Positions 1-9,979 are shown, numbered from the stretch's first letter. The stretch is 36,512 nucleotides of DNA from an uncultured Pseudomonadota bacterium (GCA_913020085.1 CAJVZW010000014.1:1-36512), one strand, 5' to 3'. The notes: generated by a model not told the origin, from the letters alone. Made by a program: numbers and translations.

Positions 1-1
1 T

Positions 2-361
2 GCGGTAAATATTTCAGTTGTTAAAGGCGCGCCACTGAGGCATCATGGCGAGGGCGCTATGTGGATTAGGCCCAATTTTGATTATTTAATTGATCAAGAA
101 AAATTGTCTCCATTGGGCTGCGTAGCGATGGTGAGTGACTTTGGTAATGCACTCTCATCGCTGATCAGTGTTGAGGAGGGAAGATTTATCAATGCGGATT
201 TGAGTATGGAGGCACTGCGTGCGCCAGTCGATGATCATTTGCTTTTACAAGCACAGACCATGGCATACGATAAAGGGTTTGGTGTTGTAAAAGGAAAGAT
301 TTATGATTCTGAAGGTTTGGTGGCGCTGTGTCATCAGACGATTTTACTTGAGAGAAATTAG
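2..361 (+). CDS. Acyl-CoA thioesterase family protein, C-terminal part (5' end outside window)
   Basis: The reading frame is open to the left edge, so the start lies outside the window. About 119 residues are visible. They match the C-terminal half of the double-hotdog acyl-CoA thioesterase-like family: a WIRP segment, then SPLGCVAMVSDFGN, then FINADLSME, a pattern typical of the second hotdog domain. Members hydrolyse acyl-CoA thioesters in the cytoplasm; the substrate cannot be read from this part. An internal ATG at 59 would begin inside the hotdog fold and is unlikely to be the true start. The stop codon ends 8 bases before rdgC, so the two genes are probably co-transcribed. Confidence 0.7.
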   Translation, partial: AVNISVVKGAPLRHHGEGAMWIRPNFDYLIDQEKLSPLGCVAMVSDFGNALSSLISVEEGRFINADLSMEALRAPVDDHLLLQAQTMAYDKGFGVVKGKIYDSEGLVALCHQTILLERN

Positions 362-369
362 GAGATTAT

Positions 370-1311
370 ATGTGGTTAAAAAAATTCTATACCTATTTGA
401 TTGAGCAGGATATCAAGTTTGATGAGGCAACGTGGATTGGTTTTTTTGAACGCATGCGTATTACTGAGCTATCTGCCGGTGAGCGTGTTGGTTGCGGTTG
501 GATTAGCCCTGTGGACGCAGAGGGCCCTTTGTTTTTGAACTATGACTCAGTGATTACCTTAACCCTATCATTTCAAACGCGTAATCTGCCATCCTCAACG
601 GTTAAGCGAGCAATCAGTGAAAAGCTTGATGAGTTAGCGCAAACAGGAGAAGTGATTACTAGCCGCCGCAAGCGAGAAGTTAAAGAGGATATCGAAGCGC
701 AAATGCTGCCCAAAGCATTTATAGAGCACACAGATATTCCGATTTGGATTGATCTGAAGAAGAAATTCATTTTGGTGGCCGCTGGATCAGATAAGCAGGC
801 AGATGAATGCGTCTCTTATCTTAGAAAGACATTAGGTCATCTCCCGGTTATATTGCCTAACTTGCCTTCGGCAACCAAAAAGCTTACCGCCGCCTTTGCT
901 GGAGAATTACCATCATGTTTTGATTTTGCCAATCAAGTATGGATGCAAAGTGCGATGCAGCAGACGCACCGCGCTATGTTCTCAGGTTGTGAACTTCCTG
1001 ATTCGCGCGTTGATTATGCACTTGATCAGGGAATGGTCGTAAAGAAATTGGGTGTGAAATACAGCGAAATTCTCAAACTGGTAGTGACTGATAAAATGCA
1101 GGTCTCTTCAGTGAGTTACAGCACTGACTGGCGATCAGAAAATCAAGATCATGCGGGAGAGAGTTCATTAGAAATGATGAAGTTAGCAGATATTATACTA
1201 CTGGTGCCGGTATACAGAGCACTCGTAGAAGAATTACTCAACTGGTTAGGAGAAAGTGATGCAAATGAGTCTACCCAAGCAGCTCAATTGGCTACTGCGG
1301 GGAGTCAGTGA
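370..1311 (+). CDS. rdgC: Recombination-associated protein RdgC
   Basis: This 313-residue protein matches RdgC in length (E. coli about 303) and in landmarks: an N-terminal W-[FL]-K-[KN]-x-Y motif, [10 protein letters not shown], an LPKAF motif near residue 112, a WID segment near 125, the SLRKTLG/LPV-like segment near 150-160, and the C-terminal Lys-rich/hydrophobic helix. RdgC forms a ring-shaped dimer on double-stranded DNA and limits RecA activity. The start ATG has a GGAG Shine-Dalgarno at 361-364. The last 53 bases overlap the start of tyrS, so the RdgC C-terminus and the TyrS N-terminus share DNA in two frames. Confidence 0.9.
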   Translation: MWLKKFYTYLIEQDIKFDEATWIGFFERMRITELSAGERVGCGWISPVDAEGPLFLNYDSVITLTLSFQTRNLPSSTVKRAISEKLDELAQTGEVITSRRKREVKEDIEAQMLPKAFIEHTDIPIWIDLKKKFILVAAGSDKQADECVSYLRKTLGHLPVILPNLPSATKKLTAAFAGELPSCFDFANQVWMQSAMQQTHRAMFSGCELPDSRVDYALDQGMVVKKLGVKYSEILKLVVTDKMQVSSVSYSTDWRSENQDHAGESSLEMMKLADIILLVPVYRALVEELLNWLGESDANESTQAAQLATAGSQ

Positions 1312-2473
1312 GTGTATCTCAAGTCAGTGGCTTGAGCAGAAACTAGCAAAGGAGCAGCCGCTTATTATTAAGGCTGGGTTTGATCCTACGTCAACCAATT
1401 TACACCTTGGGCATACAGTTTTACTCAATAAATTAAAGCAATTTCAGCTATTGGGACACCAAATTGTGTTTCTTATAGGTGATTTTACGGCAATGATTGG
1501 TGATCCCAGTGGGCGCGATGTGACTCGTCCTCAGCTGACACGCCAGCAAGTGCTGGAGCATGCCAAGACATATCAAGAGCAGGTATTTAAAATACTTGAC
1601 CCGGAAAAAACAATTGTCAAATACAATAGCGATTGGCTTGATAAGCTGAGCGCTAGAGATATTATTCAATTAATGTCCTCTCATACGGTTGCCCGTATGT
1701 TAGAGCGTGAGGATTTTACGCAGCGCTTTTCTAATAACCAGCCGATTAGTATTCATGAATTTGTTTACCCGATGTTACAAGGTTATGATTCTAAGCACCT
1801 AGAGGCAGATGTTGAGCTGGGCGGGACTGATCAAAAGTTTAATTTGCTGATGGGGCGAGAAATTCAAAAACATCATAGCCAAGCCCAGCAAGTTGTGATG
1901 ATGATGCCACTGCTTGAAGGAACAGATGGTGTTAAGAAAATGTCAAAGTCCTATGAGAACACAATTGGGATTACATTGGCACCTGCGGATATGTTTGGCA
2001 GGATTATGTCCATTCCAGATCACCTTATCATGCGTTACTATGAGCTGCTAACCAGTATTTCAAATGAGGATTTGGAACAGATTAATATGCGTCTTGAAAC
2101 TGAAAATCCGAGGGATATTAAACTTGAACTCGCCCACCACTTAGTTGAAATATTTCATGATAATAATGCAGCGGATTCTGCGAGGGATGGCTTTTTAAGC
2201 CAGTTTAGTCAGCGACAGGTTCCCGATGATATTCCACTTTATACGCTAACAAAAGCGCAAAGAGCCATGGCAATTGCCCCCCTGTTAAAAGAGTTGGCAA
2301 TTGTTGAGAGTACATCACAAGCAGTGCGGTTATTGAAACAAGGTGCAATTAAGATTGATGGGGAAAAGATTGCTCAAGATAATATGCCAGATTATCGTGA
2401 TGAGATGGTTATTCAGGTCGGCAAGCGACGATTTTTAAAGCTTGCAATTGAGTCAACTAGCGACGAGAAATAA
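1259..2473 (+). CDS. tyrS: Tyrosyl-tRNA synthetase
   Basis: Class I aminoacyl-tRNA synthetase that charges tRNA-Tyr with tyrosine in the cytoplasm. The HIGH motif is HLGH (about residues 49-52) and the KMSKS loop is intact (227-231). The tyrosine-pocket signature [11 protein letters not shown] lies near 185-195, and a C-terminal S4 RNA-binding domain covers about 335-400. The 404-residue length fits the proteobacterial family. I chose ATG 1259 because AGGAGA at 1248-1253 sits at good spacing; GTG 1256 and ATG 1265 are alternatives. It begins inside rdgC (53-base overlap), so translational coupling is likely. Its 3' end overlaps convergent tadA by 17 bases. The matching tRNA-Tyr gene is at the far end of the window. 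Confidence 0.96.
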   Translation: MQMSLPKQLNWLLRGVSECISSQWLEQKLAKEQPLIIKAGFDPTSTNLHLGHTVLLNKLKQFQLLGHQIVFLIGDFTAMIGDPSGRDVTRPQLTRQQVLEHAKTYQEQVFKILDPEKTIVKYNSDWLDKLSARDIIQLMSSHTVARMLEREDFTQRFSNNQPISIHEFVYPMLQGYDSKHLEADVELGGTDQKFNLLMGREIQKHHSQAQQVVMMMPLLEGTDGVKKMSKSYENTIGITLAPADMFGRIMSIPDHLIMRYYELLTSISNEDLEQINMRLETENPRDIKLELAHHLVEIFHDNNAADSARDGFLSQFSQRQVPDDIPLYTLTKAQRAMAIAPLLKELAIVESTSQAVRLLKQGAIKIDGEKIAQDNMPDYRDEMVIQVGKRRFLKLAIESTSDEK

Positions 2474-2912
2474 AAAATTGCTTTAATAACTTAGCAGACT
2501 CATCGGCCATTGGGCCGTGATAAATCTCGGGCATATGATTAAGGCCTTTAAGTTGATGGAGTTGGTGTGTGCTTATTGCGCCTACTCGTGCATCCTTTGC
2601 TGCGTATATGACTGTTTTTACACGTGCATTGATAATTGCGCCGAGGCACATAATACACGGCTCCAATGTAACATACATCTGTGCGTCAGTAAGACGGTGA
2701 TTTTTTATCTTTTTCGCAGCAGCTTGAAGACATAGAATTTCCGCATGGGAGCAGGGGTCGCACTGCTGAATAGTCTGGTTGTAACTAGTGGCGATTAGCT
2801 TATTATTAATGACTATGACTGCACCAATGGGTACTTCATTGTGCTGATAAGCGTGCTGTGCAGCTGTCATTGCATGGCGCATCCATTTTGTTTGTTCTGC
2901 TGTATTGATCAT
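2457..2912 (-). CDS. tadA: tRNA-specific adenosine deaminase TadA
   Basis: Zinc-dependent deaminase that converts A34 to inosine in the tRNA-Arg(ACG) anticodon. The catalytic HAE motif is present (His56, Glu58), as is the zinc-binding P-C-I-M-C motif (Cys86, Cys89), along with the VPIGAVIV substrate-loop region near residue 27. At 151 residues it is slightly shorter than E. coli TadA (167). The frame stays open upstream into ppa, but ATG 2912 is the start that fits the family N-terminus. It is convergent with tyrS (17-base overlap) and divergent from ppa, with only 33 bases between the starts. Confidence 0.94.
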   Translation of the reverse strand: MINTAEQTKWMRHAMTAAQHAYQHNEVPIGAVIVINNKLIATSYNQTIQQCDPCSHAEILCLQAAAKKIKNHRLTDAQMYVTLEPCIMCLGAIINARVKTVIYAAKDARVGAISTHQLHQLKGLNHMPEIYHGPMADESAKLLKQFFISRR

Positions 2913-2920
2913 GTTATAAT
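2892..2920 (+). promoter_or_regulatory. Putative sigma-70 promoter for ppa
   Basis: TTGTTC (2892-2897), a 17-base spacer, then a perfect TATAAT (2915-2920). Transcription would start near 2927, followed by a G-rich ribosome-binding site at about 2934-2939 and the ppa ATG at 2946. The -35 box lies inside the first codons of tadA on the other strand. Confidence 0.6.
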
Positions 2921-2945
2921 CTGGCGTTAAATAGGGGGGATAAAT

Positions 2946-3470
2946 ATGAATGTAAAACTGATACCTGCTGGGCCAAATCCGCCCAATGAGATTAACGTGA
3001 TCATCGAAATTAGTCAAATGGGGGGACCCGTTAAGTACGAATTTGATAAAGATACCGGTGCGCTGCATGTTGACCGGGTTATCCTTCCTGCCATGCAATA
3101 TCCTGCTAATTACGGGTTTGTTCCTCAAACACTCGGTGATGATGGAGATCCGCTGGATGTGTTGGTTTGGGGTCAACCAATCATTCCGGGTGCTGTGGTA
3201 ACGTGTCGTCCCATTGGCGTTTTAAATATGGCAGATGAGAAAGGTGTTGACCAAAAGATTCTTGCTTTACCACTTGAGAAATTAGATCCAATGCATGCAC
3301 ATATACAAACCATTGCAGATATGCCTGATGCAGCCCTGGCTCAGATGCGCCACTTTTTTGAGCGCTATAAAGACCTTGAAGATGGGAAATGGGTTAAAGT
3401 TGAGTCATGGGAAGATGCCGATATCGCAAAAGAGATTATTTTGCAGGCCATCGAAGCACACGTAAATTAG
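2946..3470 (+). CDS. ppa: Inorganic pyrophosphatase (family I)
   Basis: Cytoplasmic Mg-dependent enzyme hydrolysing pyrophosphate to two phosphates, pulling biosynthetic reactions forward. Its 174 residues match the compact bacterial family I enzyme (E. coli 176). The signature D-G-D-P-L-D-V-L-V is near residues 65-73. The active-site tyrosine motif YPANYGFVP is near 51-59, D-E-K-G-V-D near 97, and ERYKDLEDGKW near 138. It is monocistronic with its own promoter. Its stop overlaps the tamB stop by 4 bases in convergent orientation. Confidence 0.97.
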   Translation: MNVKLIPAGPNPPNEINVIIEISQMGGPVKYEFDKDTGALHVDRVILPAMQYPANYGFVPQTLGDDGDPLDVLVWGQPIIPGAVVTCRPIGVLNMADEKGVDQKILALPLEKLDPMHAHIQTIADMPDAALAQMRHFFERYKDLEDGKWVKVESWEDADIAKEIILQAIEAHVN

Positions 3471-6187
3471 TTTTGATATAACAAGTTGATGCCACTGTCC
3501 TGTCGATTTAAATACATCTCGATCAGGAAATTCCTTGGCAGCTGATAGATAAAGCTTATCTTACCATTTCTATTTTCATTTAGCTGGAATTGATAGCGCA
3601 GATACATATCTCTTGATAATATTTTACTCAGGGTGATTTTTGTAGATCGGATGGTGTCTGAAAGATCATGGCTAATGCTCATTTGAGGAGTAATGGCTAA
3701 GCTATCGATATTAAGGCTGCGTTCAATTTCGTTAATGGTTTTCAAAAGATTCAGTATTTCTACATTGCCTGTTGCCCGTTTTAATATTGATAAAATCAGT
3801 CGGTCTTGTTTCGGCTGCCAATCTGCTTTTTGTTTGCCTGCAAACAATGCAGAGATAATTTCAAACTGACTTAAGGTCTCTGGTTGCGACTTCATCTCAA
3901 TATTCATATGATCGGGCCGACCAAATATTGATACTTTTATATTGGTTAGGTGGTTTGCAGTTGACTGGATGCGTCGATGCGCACTGATATTAAATATGGG
4001 TGATTTTATCGGATCATTGTGATAAACCATTTCCGCTTGTGCAAGGTTGATTGTTTTGCCAAATAAAGAAAATTGGCCTGGCTGTAATTTTATTTGGCCG
4101 GTTGCTCGTGTGGGAGAGTTACTTGGGCTGATAATGCGGATATCACCAGTGACTGGGCCGGAGAAGCCCGCAACATCCAGAAAGTTGGTTTTATCGATGG
4201 TAACGGTGTGATTGAGATTAATCGCGTAGCCAGCACTGTGTTTTATATGAATCGGACTATTGATTAAAATATCTTCTGATATCTCAGGAGTAGGGGATAA
4301 ATTCAAAAATTGTAGCGATGAGTTTTTCAGCAATGTCTCCCCGTCACAATTTGCTGCTTTGTGTGTGATGGTGCATTGCTCATAACTGGAGCCGTTAAGT
4401 GAGTGAAGGTGGTGCTTGAATTGGAAATTTGGAAGAGATACTTTCAAGCTCAGGCCGCCGAGATCTGGAATCATTCCCATATTAATGTCGATATTTCCCT
4501 GATCTGACTTGATTTGGCCACGAAGTGACTGGCCGTCATCGGAGGAAACCAGTTGTGTTGATGTAAAGCCGTAATTAATCGGGACGAACGAGTCTGGTAA
4601 AATATTAGAAATAAATCCATCGCCTGTTGTAATAACAATATGAGAGTTTAATTTGAGCTTATCTGCACTTGAAAGATGAAGTTTTCCATTTATCGCGTAG
4701 TCTTTAATATATAAAAATGAGGTTGAGTTAAGCAAAGGGATGTTGAGGGAGCCATTTAAGCGCATGCGGTCAAGATCAATAATCATTTCCTCAGGGCGAT
4801 AAATTGCCGATAAGCAGATTGAGTTGGATTCACTTGTAAAGCAAATGGGATGGAACGTTAGCGACATCTTACTATAATCAAAGCTTAAGTTGAGGTCTTT
4901 CTCTGAATTCATAGGGAGGCCAGCGTTACGCGTTTTGAGCCGAATGCCACCTTGGGTTGAGATGTTGCCGCTAAATGGCAGTAGTGTATTATCTATTAAT
5001 AGCTTTCCAACCAGTCGGGAGTCTTTTAAAGTCGCATTTAATGAGATCGGCAAGTCGATAAGGTGATTCTCATAGCCAATCCTATCTGCACTTATTTTAT
5101 GGGTAATCTCAGTATCATATGACTTGGTGCTATAACTAAAGTTATCGGCGCTAAAGCGCTTGCCCCTTAAGAATTTTGAGCTCATTGACATATCAATTTT
5201 TGGACTTTTTCGTGGACCATAAACATGCAGTACTGATGAAAAATCGCCTGCATTATCGTTGGTCAGTTGTGATAAGTTATCCATTTGTACGCGCATTTCA
5301 TAATCGCAAACCTCATCACATCCACCGAAAATCTTCACATCATTGTCCCCTGCATTAGCAGAAATGTTAAAATGAGAGGAATCTACTTTTTGTATTATTT
5401 TTCCTGAGATAAGGGTTTGAAGATCATTGTAATGGATTTGGAGCCGGGATATATCAAGTTCACCATGATCACTTTGCCAATTAGATGACATTTGGGCAAT
5501 AATTTTCAGCTGATCACTGATATCAAAGTGGTAGTCGCAGTCCACTGTCCATTGATTATTTTTTTGATCATAGTACATGGTTAGATGGCCAGGGTCCGCT
5601 GGGGGTGATTGCAAATGGAAGTTTTGGTTTTTGTTAATGCCAAGCAGTTTCAGGCTTTGCTTTGCAAGCTGGGCTTTGATTTCAAACCGGTCATTATCTA
5701 CTGGAGAAAAATTAAAATCAAAAGGTAGTTGATTCCACGTTGCATGCGCGTAAAAGTTATCATTTTTATTAGTGATCAACAAATCAGATAAATTAATTGG
5801 TTCGCCCAGTAAGTTGAATTTGACACGATTGATTTTTGTCTCTTCAGGTAATATCGGCGGTAAAAAAGACCCGGATGATTGAGGGAATATATTGATCTTC
5901 ATATAGCCAATATCAAGATGACTCATTTTTACCCATGGATATTGATTCTTAGTGGCTATTTTGATTGAGATATCTTTTATTTTATTATTTGAGCTGGTTA
6001 TTTGTTCGATATCAATCTTCCCAGATACCAGCGTTCCACTCACGCCAGTTATTTTTGTATCAGTTGCTCGTTCAAAGCTTTTAACTAGCACATTTGTTCC
6101 AAGGGGCGTTGCGATAAGGAAGATCACAATAACTGGAATGAGAGATAGTGTGACGGAAATTAGGTAGAAGCTGACGCGCCTGATCAT
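3467..6187 (-). CDS. tamB: Translocation and assembly module protein TamB
   Basis: Large inner-membrane-anchored periplasmic protein that, with TamA, supports outer-membrane protein assembly and lipid transport to the outer membrane. A single N-terminal signal anchor covers about residues 7-28. A long beta-rich stretch follows, and the C-terminal TamB (DUF490) domain ends in alternating aromatic beta strands (YLRYQFQL, ISFIYQLP). At 906 residues it is clearly shorter than E. coli TamB (1259), presumably with fewer beta repeats. Its start overlaps the tamA stop by 4 bases (ATGA), a coupled operon order seen across proteobacteria. Its 3' end overlaps ppa by 4 bases. Confidence 0.88.
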   Translation of the reverse strand: MIRRVSFYLISVTLSLIPVIVIFLIATPLGTNVLVKSFERATDTKITGVSGTLVSGKIDIEQITSSNNKIKDISIKIATKNQYPWVKMSHLDIGYMKINIFPQSSGSFLPPILPEETKINRVKFNLLGEPINLSDLLITNKNDNFYAHATWNQLPFDFNFSPVDNDRFEIKAQLAKQSLKLLGINKNQNFHLQSPPADPGHLTMYYDQKNNQWTVDCDYHFDISDQLKIIAQMSSNWQSDHGELDISRLQIHYNDLQTLISGKIIQKVDSSHFNISANAGDNDVKIFGGCDEVCDYEMRVQMDNLSQLTNDNAGDFSSVLHVYGPRKSPKIDMSMSSKFLRGKRFSADNFSYSTKSYDTEITHKISADRIGYENHLIDLPISLNATLKDSRLVGKLLIDNTLLPFSGNISTQGGIRLKTRNAGLPMNSEKDLNLSFDYSKMSLTFHPICFTSESNSICLSAIYRPEEMIIDLDRMRLNGSLNIPLLNSTSFLYIKDYAINGKLHLSSADKLKLNSHIVITTGDGFISNILPDSFVPINYGFTSTQLVSSDDGQSLRGQIKSDQGNIDINMGMIPDLGGLSLKVSLPNFQFKHHLHSLNGSSYEQCTITHKAANCDGETLLKNSSLQFLNLSPTPEISEDILINSPIHIKHSAGYAINLNHTVTIDKTNFLDVAGFSGPVTGDIRIISPSNSPTRATGQIKLQPGQFSLFGKTINLAQAEMVYHNDPIKSPIFNISAHRRIQSTANHLTNIKVSIFGRPDHMNIEMKSQPETLSQFEIISALFAGKQKADWQPKQDRLILSILKRATGNVEILNLLKTINEIERSLNIDSLAITPQMSISHDLSDTIRSTKITLSKILSRDMYLRYQFQLNENRNGKISFIYQLPRNFLIEMYLNRQDSGINLLYQN

Positions 6188-7890
6188 GTTTCAAGTACCT
6201 CCAGGCCAGGGATAAGTCGAATCTGAATCAAGCTCTTTTTCTGCTCGGCACTGATGGGCGCCCCAATACTGACTTGTAAAATTCCCATAGGTAAGAATAT
6301 ATCTCCACTGATCCCCCATGCATGGTAGGACTGGTATTGGTTGTTAATGTTTCTTAACCATGCGCTGTCCAAAAAGACACCCGCGCCAAACGTCTCATTG
6401 ATATGGTAGATGACCTCATTACTAAATTGCAAGGCAGATTTTGCAGGCCCTAGAGATTGAAGACCAAACCCGCGAACAGAGTACGCGCCCCCAGCATAGA
6501 TACGCATATTTGTTGGGGTGTCCTGATATTTCTGGTTCCAAAGAACTTCTGTGCCGCTGTCTTGAAAGAGGGTGAGCTTATTGCCTAGGCTGATTGCGCC
6601 TCTCACTCCCAGCTGGATTTTTGCAAAAATATCATTCTCATTAAAATTGATGGTTCCGAGTGAAAAATGAGAGCGTATTCTTGTCAGATCATAAGGTAAA
6701 GATAGCTCTTTACCCCTTGTGTGATGGGTAGTGATATTTGGGTAGAGAATAACACTGGATTTTTCAGTGTTGTCTTGATTAAAGATAACCTCATTTTGTA
6801 AGTTGAGTGATAGATCGATGCTGTCAAAATGGTGTCTACGGTGGTAAAGCAGAGCGAGGGAGTTCCGGTTACTAAAAAGATTTGCAGTTTTTAGCATATG
6901 CTCAATATTAAAGTTTATACCTGCATAGTCAGTGAGAGGATTTAGCCCAGGATAAGTGTACTGACTTTTGAAGCCAAAAGGGATTTGATCTTCACGTGTC
7001 TTTTGTAGTGAAATGCTTATTTGGGTTGCCAGTTGATCGGCCCATGGGGTGACACGGTTGTTAAAATTCTTAACCGTTAAGTTAAGATCACTCCGGCGAT
7101 TTAAACCAAAACTTAAAGACCAGCTATCTGCTTTCACCGGTTCTCCGATAACGTGCACATCAATTGTGCGGGTCTTTTCGTCGATACTGGGTTTTACTGT
7201 CAGTTTAGTAAACAGTCCTGATTTAAGTAAGTTGTCTCTTAATTCATCAACTTGTATAGTTTGGAATGCTTGGCCACTTCGAAAATCGCCAAAACGACTC
7301 AATAGTCGATCGTTATATGGTAAGTCTTTTCCTATGAGTCGGCCAAATTTATACCGTTGGCCAGGTTTTAAACGTAAGTGGATGGATGCTTTTTTAGACT
7401 GGGTATCCACGTGGGCGGTAGTGTCGCTTATTGAGGCTCTGAGATAGCCTTGTTCATAAAAATGCACCGCAAAATTATTTTTGATTGATTCATAATGATC
7501 GAGCGTAAAGGTATGTCCAATGTAGGGTTTGAAATCGTGATTCAGCTCAGAGATATTTTTTGGTGTGTCCAATGATGAGGGTAGCTCAAAATCAATATGT
7601 TGAATCAGTATGGGCTGATTCTTTTTAACGGTTATGGTAATTCTTTTTTGTTCTTTTTGGCAGGTGATGTCACTTGAGTAATATCCTTGTGGCTGCAAAA
7701 TAGCACGTATGATTGCTGATACCTGTGCTTTGAGATGCTCTTCTGACAGCATTGTTATATAGGCTTCTTCGCGAATTAGTTGGTGCTCGATTGCGTCCCT
7801 GATAGGTTCTTCAACCCCAAGAATTTTCCAATCTGTTTTGGCACTGGCCTGGCAGATAATTGCAATACAAAAAAGAATAAGCCGAAACAT
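6184..7890 (-). CDS. tamA: Outer-membrane assembly factor TamA (BamA/Omp85 family)
   Basis: Omp85-family protein: an N-terminal signal peptide (about residues 1-17, ending near QASA), periplasmic POTRA domains to about residue 250, and a C-terminal 16-stranded barrel. The barrel contains a Y-S-V-R-G-F-G motif (the conserved VRGF of lid loop 6). Its 568 residues match TamA (E. coli 577). The start is placed at 7890 because a GGAGG Shine-Dalgarno lies 6-10 bases upstream; an ATG at 7908 has no such site and would precede the signal peptide. The gene overlaps tamB by 4 bases. TamA partners TamB across the periplasm. Confidence 0.9.
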   Translation of the reverse strand: MFRLILFCIAIICQASAKTDWKILGVEEPIRDAIEHQLIREEAYITMLSEEHLKAQVSAIIRAILQPQGYYSSDITCQKEQKRITITVKKNQPILIQHIDFELPSSLDTPKNISELNHDFKPYIGHTFTLDHYESIKNNFAVHFYEQGYLRASISDTTAHVDTQSKKASIHLRLKPGQRYKFGRLIGKDLPYNDRLLSRFGDFRSGQAFQTIQVDELRDNLLKSGLFTKLTVKPSIDEKTRTIDVHVIGEPVKADSWSLSFGLNRRSDLNLTVKNFNNRVTPWADQLATQISISLQKTREDQIPFGFKSQYTYPGLNPLTDYAGINFNIEHMLKTANLFSNRNSLALLYHRRHHFDSIDLSLNLQNEVIFNQDNTEKSSVILYPNITTHHTRGKELSLPYDLTRIRSHFSLGTINFNENDIFAKIQLGVRGAISLGNKLTLFQDSGTEVLWNQKYQDTPTNMRIYAGGAYSVRGFGLQSLGPAKSALQFSNEVIYHINETFGAGVFLDSAWLRNINNQYQSYHAWGISGDIFLPMGILQVSIGAPISAEQKKSLIQIRLIPGLEVLET

Positions 7891-7954
7891 GATCCCTCCA
7901 GCTCCCATACTATGCGAATTAGGGTTAAAAATAAATGATAATGATGAGGATATT

Positions 7955-7963
7955 TGGTATGAT
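7955..7963 (+). promoter_or_regulatory. Extended -10 element upstream of holD
   Basis: TGG-TATGAT (TGn plus -10 hexamer at 7958-7963) lies only 6 bases before the holD ATG at 7970, so the predicted transcription start coincides with the start codon. No good -35 is visible, which an extended -10 promoter does not need. Confidence 0.45.
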
Positions 7964-7969
7964 CTAACA

Positions 7970-8251
7970 ATGAATTTAAACGATTCTCAACACCGATTAC
8001 TTCAGCATCTCGATATGCGACGTTGGACGAAGCGTCCCAAATCTCCAATATTCGTTATTCAAGCAGGATCAAAACAACTGGGTCTTGAGTTTTTGCCGCA
8101 GGAAAGTATGAAGGCAAAAGAGATTATTCAAAAAATTTCAACAATGCTTAAGATCAATTTTCTTGAGGGTCAAAGTTTCGATAAAGTAGTGCAATGTGCT
8201 TGTGAACCGCGCGCTGTTTATGAGACAATACGTGATGAATGTTTAGAGTGA
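7970..8251 (+). CDS. holD: Short DNA polymerase III psi subunit (HolD-like)
   Basis: A 94-residue protein. Its N-terminus (residues 5-22: [15 protein letters not shown] and flanks) resembles the chi-binding N-terminal segment of E. coli psi (QLQQLGI-x-x-W-x-x-RRP). Psi bridges chi (single-strand-binding-protein contact) to the clamp loader. E. coli HolD is 137 residues, so this form is short. The frame is open further upstream, but those codons lie antisense to the tamA signal peptide; ATG 7970 gives the family-like start. No Shine-Dalgarno is visible, and the -10 element ends 6 bases before the ATG. The assignment rests on short N-terminal similarity, so a search is needed. Confidence 0.55.
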   Translation: MNLNDSQHRLLQHLDMRRWTKRPKSPIFVIQAGSKQLGLEFLPQESMKAKEIIQKISTMLKINFLEGQSFDKVVQCACEPRAVYETIRDECLE

Positions 8252-8261
8252 AAGAGGAAAA

Positions 8262-9512
8262 ATGGACCTAATAAAAAACATACGAACCATTGATCCAACG
8301 CTTGCTCAATGGATTGATTCAGAGCAAAAGCGGCAGGAAGATCATATTGAACTTATCGCCTCAGAGAACTATGCGACAATTGGTATACTAGAAGCGCAGG
8401 GCTCGGTATTAACCAATAAATACGCAGAGGGATACCCTGGAAAGCGCTATTATGGTGGCTGTGAAGCGGTAGACCAAGTTGAAAATTTAGCCATCGAGCG
8501 AGCAAAAGAACTTTTTAATTGTACCTACGCAAATGTGCAACCACACTCAGGATCAACTGCAAATGCTGCAGTGTTTCTTGCGCTGCTCAGTGCAGGAGAT
8601 CGCATTTTGGGGATGGATTTGTCCGCAGGTGGGCATTTAACTCACGGATCTAAAGTGAATTTTTCAGGTAAGCTGTATGAGGCACATTCATATGGTGTGG
8701 ATCCTGCAACGGGCTTACTTGATATGGCGCATGTAAGAGAAAGGGCGCTGGCTGTTAAACCCAGACTGATTATCGCGGGAATTTCAGCATATTCTAGAGT
8801 TATCGATTGGCAGGCTTTTCGTGCTATTGCTGATGAAGTCGGGGCATATCTTCTTGTTGATATGGCCCATGTGTCAGGCTTGATAGCTGCTGGGGTTTAT
8901 CCTAATCCATGCCCACATGCTCATGTGGTTACTTCTACAACCCACAAAACACTTCGAGGGCCCCGTTCTGGCATTATTTTATCCAGTGACCCAGATATGC
9001 CAAAGCGTCTTAATAGTGCGATATTTCCAGGCTCGCAAGGTGGGCCACTTATGCATGTCATTGCTGCCAAGGCATTGTGCTTTTATTTAGCCAAGCAAGA
9101 CAATTTTGTGAAATACCAGCAGCAAGTTATTTTAAATGCTCAGGCAATGGCTAACCGGCTAATAGAGCAAGGGGCTAATATCGTGAGTAATGGCACAGAT
9201 ACCCACCAGTTTCTTGTAGATCTAACTGAATACAATATCAATGGTAAGGATGCACAGATTGCGCTTGAGCAAGCAAATATTACTCTGAATAAGAATGGGG
9301 TCCCAGGAGATCCTTTGCCCCCATCAATCACCAGTGGAGTAAGGATCGGAACTGCCGCCATTACCACCAGAGGTATGGATGAAGCGGCGTCGATTACAAT
9401 TGCAGATGCAATGCATGAAATTTTTGCATCTAAATTAGATCCAGGTGTTATAATAAAAAGCAAAGAGAGGATGTTGGCCTTAACCAGTAAATTTCCACTG
9501 GGTGAGATGTAA
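8262..9512 (+). CDS. glyA: Serine hydroxymethyltransferase
   Basis: PLP enzyme interconverting serine plus tetrahydrofolate with glycine plus 5,10-methylene-tetrahydrofolate, the main cytoplasmic one-carbon source. The PLP lysine is Lys229 in the motif [12 protein letters not shown]. Also visible are the N-terminal ELIASEN (30-36), [15 protein letters not shown] (54-68), HSGSTAN (95-101) and D200/H203 (VDMAHVSG). At 416 residues it is the standard length. It starts after a GAAAGAGG Shine-Dalgarno and ends in TAATG, sharing one base with the nrdR start. First gene of the tightly packed glyA-nrdR-nusB-pgpA operon. Confidence 0.98.
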   Translation: MDLIKNIRTIDPTLAQWIDSEQKRQEDHIELIASENYATIGILEAQGSVLTNKYAEGYPGKRYYGGCEAVDQVENLAIERAKELFNCTYANVQPHSGSTANAAVFLALLSAGDRILGMDLSAGGHLTHGSKVNFSGKLYEAHSYGVDPATGLLDMAHVRERALAVKPRLIIAGISAYSRVIDWQAFRAIADEVGAYLLVDMAHVSGLIAAGVYPNPCPHAHVVTSTTHKTLRGPRSGIILSSDPDMPKRLNSAIFPGSQGGPLMHVIAAKALCFYLAKQDNFVKYQQQVILNAQAMANRLIEQGANIVSNGTDTHQFLVDLTEYNINGKDAQIALEQANITLNKNGVPGDPLPPSITSGVRIGTAAITTRGMDEAASITIADAMHEIFASKLDPGVIIKSKERMLALTSKFPLGEM

Positions 9513-9979
9513 TGATATGTCCGTTTTGCGATTTTCAAGATACGCGTGTTGTGGATTCGCGACTTGATTCTAATACTAACCACGTTAGACGGCGGCGAGA
9601 ATGTCCTAAATGTGGTGAGCGTTTTACTACCTATGAACGCGCTAGTTTTAGTTTGCCAACGGTGCTTAAAAATGCAGGATTCTCTGAGCCGTTCTCGGAA
9701 GATAAGCTGAGAAATGGAATTGTAAAATCATTGGAAAAACGACCTGTAAGTCAATCACAAGTTGATGCGTCAGTGGCCCGGATTATTCACAATGTCCAGG
9801 GTAGTGCCGATAAGGAAATTACAGCAGACTTTTTGGGGAAGCTTGTTATGCAAGAGTTGAAAATATTAGATCCAATTGCCTACGTGAGGTTTGCATCTGT
9901 TTATCTATCTTTTCAGAGCGTAAGTGCTTTTCACACAGTGCTGGATGAGTTGAGTATGGAGAGGGAGCCCCATGAGTAA
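9512..9979 (+). CDS. nrdR: Transcriptional repressor NrdR
   Basis: ATP/dATP-sensing repressor of ribonucleotide reductase genes. The N-terminal zinc ribbon has Cys3/Cys6 and Cys31/Cys34, the RRRRECPKCGERFTTYER segment is nearly canonical, and an ATP-cone domain spans about residues 49-139 (VLKNAG-x6-DKLRNGI). Its 155 residues match the family. The ATG overlaps the glyA stop by one base, and the end overlaps nusB by 8 bases. In many gammaproteobacteria ribD and other riboflavin genes lie directly after nrdR; here nusB follows immediately. Confidence 0.97.
   Translation: MICPFCDFQDTRVVDSRLDSNTNHVRRRRECPKCGERFTTYERASFSLPTVLKNAGFSEPFSEDKLRNGIVKSLEKRPVSQSQVDASVARIIHNVQGSADKEITADFLGKLVMQELKILDPIAYVRFASVYLSFQSVSAFHTVLDELSMEREPHE

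Noticed and set aside
2457-3176. A 239-residue reading frame extending tadA upstream through ppa
   Set aside because: The first 88 residues lie antisense to ppa and resemble no deaminase; the family-like start is ATG 2912.
9140-9583. A 147-residue minus-strand ORF under glyA and nrdR
   Set aside because: It is fully antisense to two strongly conserved genes, with atypical composition and no homology I can see.
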